From positions 25,757 to 32,004 of the forward strand of contig PMAK01000211.1 of the NCBI GenBank assembly GCA_003153655.1: a stretch of 6,248 bases of DNA. The letters are read 5' to 3'. Both the position numbers and the translations under genes were made by a program. Source of the stretch: Phycisphaerales bacterium (GTDB taxonomy: Bacteria > Planctomycetota > Phycisphaerae > Tepidisphaerales > Tepidisphaeraceae). The notes beneath the pieces were generated by a model that worked only from the letters and a program-made list of their open reading frames with translations, searched no databases and was not told the origin of the DNA. How positions within the stretch are numbered: the stretch's first letter is position 1; each line of letters opens with the position of its first letter. Of this stretch, positions 1 through 5,862 are shown piece after piece.

Positions 1-1
1 C

Positions 2-379
2 TATGAAATGGTCACCGGCGCTATGCCCTTCGAAGGTGCAAATCCATTCATCATCATGAACAGCCGTCTGAGCGGCGATCCCGTCGCCCCGCGCAAACGG
101 AACGACAAAATCTCACCGCAGGTCGAGGAAATCATCCTCCACGCGATGGCCCGCATCCCGCAGGATCGTTATGCCACGGCATTGGATATGAAGAAGGAGT
201 TGGATCACCCGGAGACAGTCGAGCTTACCGGCCGATGCGATCGGCTGGTTGTGCCGAATCCCACGACTGGCAATGTGCGTCGCTATTTTCTGGTTGCCGT
301 CTGTGTCGCGGCTCCCATCCTCGCAATGGCGATTGCGTGGGTTTACACGCATCTGAAGATCAGCATCAAGGTGAAATGA
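2..379 (+). CDS. Ser/Thr protein kinase, C-terminal part (5' end outside window)
   Basis: The frame is open from base 2 and ends at TGA 377-379, leaving about 125 residues. The visible start, YEMVTGAMPFEG, is kinase subdomain IX. It is followed by a helical stretch with ISPQVEEIILHAMARIPQDRYATALDMKKELDHP, here read as two adjoining blocks, whose conserved Arg in the DRY segment marks subdomain XI of Hanks-type PrkC/PknB kinases. Next comes a short linker (VELTGRCDRL region), then one hydrophobic helix (about YFLVAVCVAAP through AIAWVY) and only about ten basic residues (ending KISIKVK). The protein therefore looks like a cytoplasmic kinase domain anchored by a C-terminal membrane helix with essentially no extracytoplasmic sensor, unlike PASTA-type PrkC. 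The N-lobe, ATP loop and catalytic loop lie outside the window, so activity cannot be judged. It converges on kdsA. The family call is confident; the substrate is unknown. Confidence 0.88.
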   Translation, partial: YEMVTGAMPFEGANPFIIMNSRLSGDPVAPRKRNDKISPQVEEIILHAMARIPQDRYATALDMKKELDHPETVELTGRCDRLVVPNPTTGNVRRYFLVAVCVAAPILAMAIAWVYTHLKISIKVK

Positions 380-383
380 TCTG

Positions 384-459
384 GTTGCGTTCTTAGTAAC
401 GGCCAAAAACGTGGCGTCATATGTAACTGGAAACGTCTTGGGCGTTGGTTGAACGCAAC
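384..459. terminator. Inverted repeat between convergent genes, possible terminator
   Basis: A perfect 9-base inverted repeat, GTTGCGTTC (384-392) and GAACGCAAC (451-459), lies between the stop of the kinase gene and the stop of kdsA. The spacer is long (58 bases) and contains smaller pairings such as AACG/CGTT at 432-435 and 443-446. There is no U tract after either arm, so intrinsic termination is not supported in the classical sense. The position between two convergent stops is the main argument for a termination role. Confidence 0.25.
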
Positions 460-465
460 TCAAGC

Positions 466-1278
466 TTAACCAAGTTTCAAATCGACGATTCGCCGGCAAT
501 CCGCGAGCAGCGGTTCGACCTGATTCAAATCGAGCATGGTCGCCGCGTCGCTTTTGGCGGCTTTGGGATCGGGATGGCATTCGAGAAACAGGCCATCCAC
601 TCCGGCCGCTACCGCGGCGCGCGCCAGCATCGGCGAATACTTCGGATTGCCGCCACTCTGATTTCCCATTGCCGCAGGCTGCTGGGTGCTGTGGGTGATG
701 TCGAAAACGACCGGATAACCAAACTCTTTCATCACCGCGAGTCCCGTGAAATCGTTGACGAGTCGGTTGTAGCCGAAGAACGTTCCGCGCTCGGTCAGGA
801 GTATCTGGCGGTTTCCTACGGAATTGATTTTCTCGATCGCGTTGCCCATCTCAGCCGGGGACATGAATTGGCCTTTTTTGACGTTGATCCATCGCCCGGT
901 TTGGCCGCAGGCAAGGAGAAGGTCGGTCTGCCGGGCGAGAAACGCCGGGATTTGCAGAATGTCCACGACCTCCGCCGCGGTCGCCGCCTGCCCCGGTTCA
1001 TGAATGTCTGTCAGTACGGGAACCCCGACCTCGCGTTTTACCTTTTCCAGAATCTTCAGCCCGCCGCTCAGGCCCGGCCCGCGAAAACTATCCTTGCTTG
1101 AACGGTTGGCCTTATCGAAGCTGGCCTTAAAGATGTACGTCAGGCCGAGCTTGTCGCAAATCGCCTTTACCTTCGACCCGATCGAGAGGCAAAGCTCCTC
1201 TGATTCGATTACGCATGGCCCGCCAATTACAAAAAACGGGGTGCGATCCCGATGCAGAATATCAGATGATTTGCTCAC
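466..1278 (-). CDS. kdsA: 3-deoxy-D-manno-octulosonate 8-phosphate synthase, metal-dependent type
   Basis: Condenses phosphoenolpyruvate with arabinose 5-phosphate to Kdo-8-phosphate in the cytoplasm, the first committed step of Kdo synthesis for lipopolysaccharide. The 270-residue product covers the whole DAHP synthase/KdsA fold (PF00793) with the usual length. Visible hallmarks are GGPCVIES (19-26), FKASFDKANRSS (50-61), FRGPGL (65-70), PAFLARQTDL (111-120), INVKKGQFMSP (131-141), FDITHS (192-197) and LECHPDP (232-238). C22, H196, E233 and D244 correspond, with a constant offset of 11, to the metal ligands C11, H185, E222 and D233 of the Aquifex enzyme. This makes it the metal-dependent class; the E. 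coli type has Asn instead of the Cys. The start is GTG 1278-1276, overlapping the upstream gene's TGA in GTGA; no in-frame ATG lies nearby. The frame stays open far upstream, but only as a shadow of the lipid kinase gene. Stop is TAA. Confidence 0.95.
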   Translation of the reverse strand: MSKSSDILHRDRTPFFVIGGPCVIESEELCLSIGSKVKAICDKLGLTYIFKASFDKANRSSKDSFRGPGLSGGLKILEKVKREVGVPVLTDIHEPGQAATAAEVVDILQIPAFLARQTDLLLACGQTGRWINVKKGQFMSPAEMGNAIEKINSVGNRQILLTERGTFFGYNRLVNDFTGLAVMKEFGYPVVFDITHSTQQPAAMGNQSGGNPKYSPMLARAAVAAGVDGLFLECHPDPKAAKSDAATMLDLNQVEPLLADCRRIVDLKLG

Positions 1279-2171
1279 ACCGGAACGATAAAGGGCACGC
1301 GGATGGGAAGCAAGTCGATCCGCGTTGGGGTGTATCCGGCGGAGTCGCCGTCGATCTGCACCGGCAATGGCTTTGCCGAGCGAATCTCGATTTCTTTGCC
1401 GCGCGCGTAGACGACGCCTTCGCCGAGGATGTGTTCCCCGGCGGCAGCGTGGAAGAACTGGCGCACGCCTTCGACGAGCGAGACGATTGGGACGATGCAG
1501 ACATCGAGTAGGCCGTCGTCGGGACGGGCATCGGGGGCGACTGGGAATCCTGTTCCGTACTCGCTGATGTTTGCGATGAACGCCATTGCGGGAGCGGAGG
1601 CGAAAATTGTCTGGCCGTCCACGATGACCTCCAGCGGAACATAGCGATACTTCGCCAGCGCGAGGGCCGCAGGAACGACATAGCTCGCGTACTTGATTGG
1701 CCCGGAGCGAATGCGGTCCATTTCGTGAATGATCTGGGCGTCGATGCCGATGCCTGCCATTACGAAAAACAATTTGCCATTGGCGCGGGCTGCGTCCAGC
1801 ATCACGATGCGACCGTTCCGGAGAGACTCGATGGCGCGCTGCGCTAACTCTTCTGGCAGCCAGTGAATTCCCAAATATCGGCCCATCAGATTGGCCGTTC
1901 CCATTGGGATGAGCAGGAGAGGCGGAATATTGCCGCGGACTTCCAGGCACCGGCTGGCCGCGGCACGGAGAGTTCCATCGCCGCCGATGGCAATCACCGC
2001 ATCCGCCGCCGCCAAAACTTCCGCATTTGCCGCGGCTGGGGCGTCAAATATGACGGTGACTCCAACGCCAGCGGCTGGTAGGCTCGTTTGCAGGGCTTCG
2101 GCGGTCGCGCGGCCATTGCCTTGGCCGGCTAAGGGATTGGCCAGGATTGCAACTGTTTTGAATGAGCTCAT
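1275..2171 (-). CDS. YegS/BmrU-type lipid (diacylglycerol) kinase
   Basis: Predicted 298-residue soluble lipid kinase of the diacylglycerol kinase catalytic family (PF00781), phosphorylating a membrane lipid hydroxyl with ATP; the substrate cannot be read from sequence. The nucleotide-binding N-domain shows ANPLAGQGNG (11-20), the GGDGT signature (63-67) and IPMGTANLMGRYLGI (88-102). The C-domain has FIANISEYGTGFPVAPDA (198-215), the DDGLLDV motif (218-224) and VQIDGDSAG (271-279). All landmarks are present in order and length is typical, so the gene looks intact. After GGDGT the usual N-E-V is replaced by L-R-A-A. The start is ATG 2171-2169, giving MSSFKTVAILANP. The 41 codons that could extend it to 2294 run into the divergent gene and do not look like family sequence. 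It is the first gene of an operon with kdsA (4-base overlap), which hints at an envelope lipid or lipid A-related role by association only. Confidence 0.92.
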   Translation of the reverse strand: MSSFKTVAILANPLAGQGNGRATAEALQTSLPAAGVGVTVIFDAPAAANAEVLAAADAVIAIGGDGTLRAAASRCLEVRGNIPPLLLIPMGTANLMGRYLGIHWLPEELAQRAIESLRNGRIVMLDAARANGKLFFVMAGIGIDAQIIHEMDRIRSGPIKYASYVVPAALALAKYRYVPLEVIVDGQTIFASAPAMAFIANISEYGTGFPVAPDARPDDGLLDVCIVPIVSLVEGVRQFFHAAAGEHILGEGVVYARGKEIEIRSAKPLPVQIDGDSAGYTPTRIDLLPIRVPFIVPV

Positions 2172-2173
2172 AG

Positions 2174-2190
2174 GTACAAAATGATTGTAC
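2174..2190. promoter_or_regulatory. Palindrome GTACAA-N5-TTGTAC in divergent spacer, candidate operator
   Basis: Perfect 6+6 inverted repeat with a 5-base centre, placed three bases upstream of the lipid kinase start codon and in front of the divergent FGE-domain gene. On the minus strand it contains TACAAT (2189-2184), a good -10 match. This would give an almost leaderless mRNA for the lipid kinase-kdsA operon; no convincing -35 is visible at 15-18 bases. A regulator binding here could block minus-strand transcription or initiation. If the divergent gene starts at 2181, the palindrome would overlap its start codon too. Confidence 0.35.
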
Positions 2191-2219
2191 GGAATGTTGT
2201 GGACCGATACGCTCCAGAA

Positions 2220-3236
2220 ATGTTCAAAACACAAATCACCGCCGCCAGGCTGGTGATCACATCGCTGTCGCTCGGTGTTTTCTGTGCGTCGCAAAGTTTG
2301 GGGTCCACATCATCTGTGCCGCAGAAAGGCCAAACGTGGAATCTGCCGACGTCGGCCAATGTGACGGTTGAGATGCGCTGGATTCCGCCGGGCAATTTTA
2401 TCATGGGCAGCCCTGAGTCCGATTCGATGTCCGGTTCCGATGAACGCCCGCAAACCAAGGTGATTCTCACCGGCGGATTCTGGCTGGGCAAAACCATCTT
2501 CACGATAGGGCAATGGAAAAGCGTGACGGGCTTGGATGTGCGTGGGCAATTGAGCAAAGTGCTGCACGATGACACGCTCTGCGACTTGGGGGGCAAAAAG
2601 CAGACTGTGCGCGACTTCATGCGATTCTCGCGCGACGCGGATCCGGAACAATATCTGGCTGGGGAGGATTTGGAATTGCCGATGTATTTCGTCAGTTGGA
2701 ACGACGCGATGGAGCTCTGCAGAAAATTGAATGAGCGGGAACATGCGGCTGGGCGTTTGCCGGTGGGATATGAATATAGTCTTCCGACCGAAGCCGAGTT
2801 TGAGTACGCCTGCCGGGCCGGGACGACGGACGCAACCTATGCCGGTCCGCTGGTCATGGAAGGGCGCAGGTCGGCGGCGCTGGACAAGATCGCCTGGTAC
2901 GACGCGAATAGCCCGGATGGCTATGGCGGTAAGGGTTTTGCTGTTTCCGGTCGAATCGGCGGCCCGCGCCTGGTCGCGCAAAAACAGCCGAACGCCTGGG
3001 GTCTTTATGATATGACCGGAAATATCTGGCAGTGGTGCCGGAATTGGTATGGGCCTCTTCCCGGTGGCAGCCAGACCAATCCTGTCGGGCCGCCAGCCGG
3101 CCGTGACCGCGTCAACCGGGGCGGAAGTTTTGGCAGCGGGCCGAATTCCGAGCGTTCCGCCGCTCGGGCGAAGAACCCGCCAGCCGAGGCTAGCGCCTAT
3201 CGCGGGTTTCGGATTGGGCTTTGTCCGGTGGAATAG
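2220..3236 (+). CDS. Exported FGE-sulfatase (SUMF1-fold) domain protein without catalytic cysteines
   Basis: A 338-residue protein with a Sec-type signal peptide (MFKTQITAARLVITSLSLGV, cleavage probably around residues 22-28), then one FGE-sulfatase/SUMF1 domain (PF03781) filling the rest. Family landmarks: VEMRWIPPGNFIMGSP (50-65), FWLGKTIFTIGQW (87-99), YFVSWNDAMELCRKLN (156-171), YSLPTEAEFEYACRAGT (186-202), NAWGLYDMTGNIWQWC (258-273), VNRGGSFG (298-305) and YRGFRIG (327-333). Active formylglycine-generating enzymes carry two Cys just after the GGS motif; here that stretch reads GGSFGSGPNSERSAAR, so sulfatase activation is unlikely. A binding, scaffold or other role of this fold is more probable. 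A start at 2181 has a weak AGG upstream but puts 13 extra residues before the signal peptide. ATG 2220 lacks a Shine-Dalgarno but gives a normal signal peptide, hence the choice. No sulfatase gene is nearby. Confidence 0.85.
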   Translation: MFKTQITAARLVITSLSLGVFCASQSLGSTSSVPQKGQTWNLPTSANVTVEMRWIPPGNFIMGSPESDSMSGSDERPQTKVILTGGFWLGKTIFTIGQWKSVTGLDVRGQLSKVLHDDTLCDLGGKKQTVRDFMRFSRDADPEQYLAGEDLELPMYFVSWNDAMELCRKLNEREHAAGRLPVGYEYSLPTEAEFEYACRAGTTDATYAGPLVMEGRRSAALDKIAWYDANSPDGYGGKGFAVSGRIGGPRLVAQKQPNAWGLYDMTGNIWQWCRNWYGPLPGGSQTNPVGPPAGRDRVNRGGSFGSGPNSERSAARAKNPPAEASAYRGFRIGLCPVE

Positions 3237-3239
3237 ATC

Positions 3240-3277
3240 GGAGTTTGCTCATTTTCGTAACCCTGGGAGCAAACTCC
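3240..3277 (+). terminator. Stem-loop after the FGE-domain gene
   Basis: Perfect 11-base inverted repeat GGAGTTTGCTC (3240-3250) and GAGCAAACTCC (3267-3277) with a 16-base loop, beginning three bases after the TAG stop. No U tract follows, so it could be a weak or Rho-assisted terminator or a 3'-end-stabilising hairpin. Its position immediately after the stop makes a 3'-end role likely. Confidence 0.5.
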
Positions 3278-3323
3278 CTGAGCTTCAAATTTGGGGGTTT
3301 AGGTACGGCGTTCTGCCCGCAGG

Positions 3324-3353
3324 TTGACGAGTCTGCTCCCGTCCACTTACTAT
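3324..3353 (+). promoter_or_regulatory. Candidate sigma70-type promoter for the TPR/alpha-CTD gene
   Basis: TTGACG (3324-3329, five of six matches to the -35 consensus) is followed after 18 bases by TACTAT (3348-3353, four of six matches to TATAAT). It lies in the only sizeable spacer upstream of the gene at 3431 and would give a leader of about 70 bases. The -10 is weak and this is pattern matching only. Confidence 0.35.
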
Positions 3354-3430
3354 TACGGCAATCCCATTGCCCGGCCAGTTTGCGGTCAGGCTTGATCCGG
3401 CGGTTTTATCTGAGGATTGGAAGCTAAACG

Positions 3431-4336
3431 ATGAGCGAAGCGACTGTGTCGTCAATTAACGATCGGGCGGCTGAGGAATACTATCGACGCGGGCTTGATG
3501 CCGAGCAACAGGCGTTGCACGAAAAGGCCGTCGAATTCTACGAGCGATCCCTGAACGAGAATCCCGACCACGAGCAGGCCGCTTTCCATCTGGCCGTCCT
3601 CTATGACCGCCGAGCTGAGGACGCCAAGGCCATCGAGTTATACGAGCGCATCTGCACGAGCCCGCCCGTGCATCTCAACGCGCTGATGAACCTCGCGATT
3701 CTCTACGAAGACAACAACCATTACGACGAAGCACATCGCTGTCTCGACGCTGTGTTGCGTACGGCTCCGAACAACGTTCGCGCCCGTCTCTACATGAAGG
3801 ACGTCGAATCCGCTCGCAGCATGCATTACGACGAGGATCTTGACGGACGCGGCGATCGGCGGAATGCGATCCTAAGCGTCCCCGTCACCGATTTCGAGCT
3901 TTCCGTCCGAAGCCGAAATTGCCTTAAGAAAATGAATATCCGATCTCTCGGCGATCTGCTCAAGACCACCGAGCAGGAATTGCTGAGCTATAAAAACTTC
4001 GGCGAAACCAGCCTGAATGAGATCAAGGCGCTCCTCGCGCAAAAAGGTTTGCGTCTTGGACAGGCCGCGGATGATTCCAAGAACGCCGTTCGCCGCACTG
4101 TTCCCGCGGCCGGAAATGTTCCGCCCGAAATACTCAGCAAGAACGTCGCCGACCTTGAGCTTTCGGTCCGCAGCAGGAAGGCGCTGCAGCGCCTCAATAT
4201 CAATGCCCTCGGAGAACTGGCCGCTCGCACGGAAGACGAGCTGCTCGGCTGCAAAAATTTTGGCCAGACCAGCTTGAATGAAATCAAGCAGCAGTTGGCC
4301 ACGTTCGGGCTGAACTTGCGTAAGCTCGAAGAGTAA
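3431..4336 (+). CDS. TPR protein with two tandem RNA polymerase alpha-CTD-like domains
   Basis: A 301-residue soluble protein without signal peptide. Residues about 17-118 form three TPR units (YYRRGLDAEQQALHEKAVEFY..., AFHLAVLYDRRAEDAKAIELY..., LMNLAILYEDNNHYDEAHRCL...), a protein-binding scaffold. Two copies of the RNA polymerase alpha C-terminal domain (helix-hairpin-helix fold, PF03118) follow at about 151-210 and 238-298, joined by a short Ala/Pro/Arg-containing linker. Copy 1 (FELSVRSRNCLKKMNIRSLGDL) and copy 2 (LELSVRSRKALQRLNINALGEL) both align to E. coli LELTVRSANCLK. The DNA-contact Arg (R265 in E. coli) is R160 and R247; N268 is N163 in copy 1 but K250 in copy 2. N294, G296 and S299 are kept in both copies, while K298 is Thr. 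It is not the polymerase subunit: the alpha N-terminal assembly domain is absent. A DNA-binding or polymerase-modulating role is inference. GGAAG at 3419-3423 sets the ATG; the next gene follows after 36 bases. Confidence 0.9.
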   Translation: MSEATVSSINDRAAEEYYRRGLDAEQQALHEKAVEFYERSLNENPDHEQAAFHLAVLYDRRAEDAKAIELYERICTSPPVHLNALMNLAILYEDNNHYDEAHRCLDAVLRTAPNNVRARLYMKDVESARSMHYDEDLDGRGDRRNAILSVPVTDFELSVRSRNCLKKMNIRSLGDLLKTTEQELLSYKNFGETSLNEIKALLAQKGLRLGQAADDSKNAVRRTVPAAGNVPPEILSKNVADLELSVRSRKALQRLNINALGELAARTEDELLGCKNFGQTSLNEIKQQLATFGLNLRKLEE

Positions 4337-4360
4337 GACTTTTTTGTCGCGGATCAGGGC

Positions 4361-4367
4361 AAGGAGG
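4361..4367 (+). promoter_or_regulatory. Strong Shine-Dalgarno AAGGAGG
   Basis: Near-perfect anti-16S match upstream of a double ATG (4370 and 4373). Spacing is two bases to the first ATG and five to the second, so 4373 is the better start. It is the strongest ribosome site in the window; most other genes here have weak or none. Confidence 0.7.
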
Positions 4368-4372
4368 CCATG

Positions 4373-5620
4373 ATGCGATATCTCGCCACGCTGGGTTTCG
4401 TTCTCTTTTTGACTGCGCTGCCGGTGGGATGCAGCCAGGAAGCAGAGCCGATTCCCGTTGCCACCAACGTTCCGCGCGTGCGCGTGCTGCTTCTCCAGGA
4501 TGTCGATCGCGCCGATGTCGTCGCGGACGAGCCGCAGATCACGCTTGATTCCACCCCCACCGTCAACGCCCTTGCGTTCCCGCGATCCCTGACTGTATCC
4601 GTCTCACTCGCTCCGGATGGCTGGCATATCGGCCGCCGGCTGCTTCGCACGGGCGCGCTGACGCTACAGCCGACCAACGCCGATCCGATCCAGGTCAACC
4701 GCATCGCTTACCGGGGGTCCATTCGCCTGCTTCCCACCGGCGCGGGGCGATTTGATGTCATCAATGACCTGGATGCCGAGGATTATTTGGCTGGTGTTGT
4801 CACCGAGGAGATGGAATCATCCTGGCCCGTCGAGGCGATCAAGGCGCAGGCCATCGCCTCGCGAACGTATGCCTTGTATGAGACCTATCGATCCGGCGTT
4901 CACCGCGCCTGGGATGTCTATGCCGACGAACGAAGCCAGATGTACGGCGGCGTTAACGGCGAAACCAGCAAGGGCCGTCAGGCGGTGGCTGCCACCAGCG
5001 GGATTGTGCTGACCTATGGCCCGGGCGATGGGACGATTTTCAAGGCGTATTTCAGCAGTTGTTGCGGGGGCGTTACGCAGGCGGCTTCGGATGCGTTTCC
5101 GGGTGATCCGTATATTCCGCCGCTCGCGGAGCAATCGCATGGGACGTGCTGCAACGGATCGAAGTATTACAACTGGGGGCCGATCACGATCACGAAAACG
5201 GAGCTTGCGCGGCGCGTCCATGTGTGGGCGCTGCGCGCGAGCAAGGAGCTTGGCCGCGCTGTGCCCGAGTTAAACATCACCGGCGTCTATCGAATCGATC
5301 TGCAAGGCGTCAATCGCTATGGCCGCCCCAATCGCGTGCTGGTCACGGATATCCGCGGCGTGCAATACAGTTGGACCGCCGAGCAACTCCGCACGGCCGT
5401 CGATACCGACGCCCGGCCTGGGACGAAGCTGCCCAGCAGTTATTGCAAGATCAACGGGGATCCGAATTCTGATTCGGTCACCTTCTATGACGGCCATGGT
5501 TTTGGTCATGGCGTGGGGATGTGCCAGTGGTGTGCCGACGCTCGGGCGGCTGCCGGGTGGAATTGCGATCAAATTCTTGTTGATGCATATCCACAGGCAA
5601 AGCTGGTGCGGGCGTATTAG
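4373..5620 (+). CDS. SpoIID/LytB-domain protein, probable lipoprotein
   Basis: A 415-residue exported protein. The N-terminus (MRYLATLGFVLFLTALPVGC) is a lipoprotein-like signal with Cys20; the -3 residue is Pro rather than Leu, so lipidation is likely but not certain. Residues about 34-125 form the beta-rich N-terminal part, followed by the SpoIID domain (PF08486). Visible there are LDAEDYLAGVVTEEM (133-147), WPVEAIKAQAIASRTYALY (151-169), DERSQMYGG (185-193), AYFSSCCGG (225-233) and, near the end, FYDGHGFGHGVGM (371-383) and ILVDAYPQAKL (401-411). E146 aligns with the catalytic Glu of SpoIID, a lytic transglycosylase cutting glycan strands stripped of stem peptides. Nothing suggests sporulation, so peptidoglycan remodelling at the outer face of the inner membrane or in the periplasm is the likely role. 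Unusually Cys-rich: CC 230-231, HGTCC 256-260, C358, CQWC 384-387, C398. The TAG stop coincides with the left end of the foldback element. Confidence 0.92.
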   Translation: MRYLATLGFVLFLTALPVGCSQEAEPIPVATNVPRVRVLLLQDVDRADVVADEPQITLDSTPTVNALAFPRSLTVSVSLAPDGWHIGRRLLRTGALTLQPTNADPIQVNRIAYRGSIRLLPTGAGRFDVINDLDAEDYLAGVVTEEMESSWPVEAIKAQAIASRTYALYETYRSGVHRAWDVYADERSQMYGGVNGETSKGRQAVAATSGIVLTYGPGDGTIFKAYFSSCCGGVTQAASDAFPGDPYIPPLAEQSHGTCCNGSKYYNWGPITITKTELARRVHVWALRASKELGRAVPELNITGVYRIDLQGVNRYGRPNRVLVTDIRGVQYSWTAEQLRTAVDTDARPGTKLPSSYCKINGDPNSDSVTFYDGHGFGHGVGMCQWCADARAAAGWNCDQILVDAYPQAKLVRAY

Positions 5621-5649
5621 AGCATCTTCAGCTCATCTGTAGCGTCTGC

Positions 5650-5751
5650 GTTGCGTCCAAACGGGCCGGGCGCTAGGAAGAGCGACGAAGCGGGTTCTAA
5701 ACGGACCCGTTGAGGAGTGATGACGACGCGAACGGCCCGTTTGGACGCAAC
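5650..5751. repeat. Left hairpin unit of the foldback element
   Basis: A perfect 19-base stem (5650-5668 with 5733-5751; GTTGCGTCCAAACGG pairs with its complement) encloses a large internal loop and an apical stem CGGGT (5691-5695)/ACCCG (5705-5709). The internal loop strands are purine-rich: GCTAG (5672-5676) and CGACGAAGCG (5683-5692) on one side, CGTTGAGGAG (5708-5717) and ACGACGC (5723-5729) on the other. The same blocks recur in inverted orientation in the right unit. Confidence 0.75.
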
Positions 5752-5760
5752 CCTTCGGGT

Positions 5761-5862
5761 CGTCGCCATTTGCGGCCCATGCGTCGTTGCTCCTCCTCAA
5801 CGTATCCTTATTTAGATACGCTTCGTCGTCGCGTCTAGCCTGTGCCGCAAATGGCGGCGACG
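5761..5862. repeat. Right hairpin unit of the foldback element
   Basis: Stem CGTC plus GCCATTTGCGGC (5761-5776) pairs with GCCGCAAATGGC (5844-5855) and GACG (5859-5862) with a three-base bulge. The apical stem is CGTATC (5801-5806)/GATACG (5815-5820). Read on the minus strand it repeats the internal-loop blocks of the left unit in the same order (GCTAG, CGACGAAGCG, CGTTGAGGAG, ACGACGC), while the stems differ in sequence but remain paired. Confidence 0.72.

Noticed and set aside
445..1101. Plus-strand reading frame opposite kdsA
   Set aside because: It is a shadow of the well-supported kdsA gene on the other strand and has no recognisable domain.
1279..1950. Long in-frame upstream extension of kdsA on the minus strand
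   Set aside because: The 224 extra codons are Arg-rich, lie inside the lipid kinase gene in another frame and have no family resemblance; the GTG at 1278 with the GTGA overlap explains the start.
2220..2330. Lipobox in the FGE-domain protein (LGVFC)
   Set aside because: The residue before Cys is Phe, not Gly, Ala or Ser; a normal cleavable signal peptide is more likely.
3431..4336. Second copy of the RNA polymerase alpha subunit gene (rpoA)
   Set aside because: The alpha N-terminal dimerisation domain is missing, TPRs take its place and the CTD is duplicated; no ribosomal-protein genes flank it.
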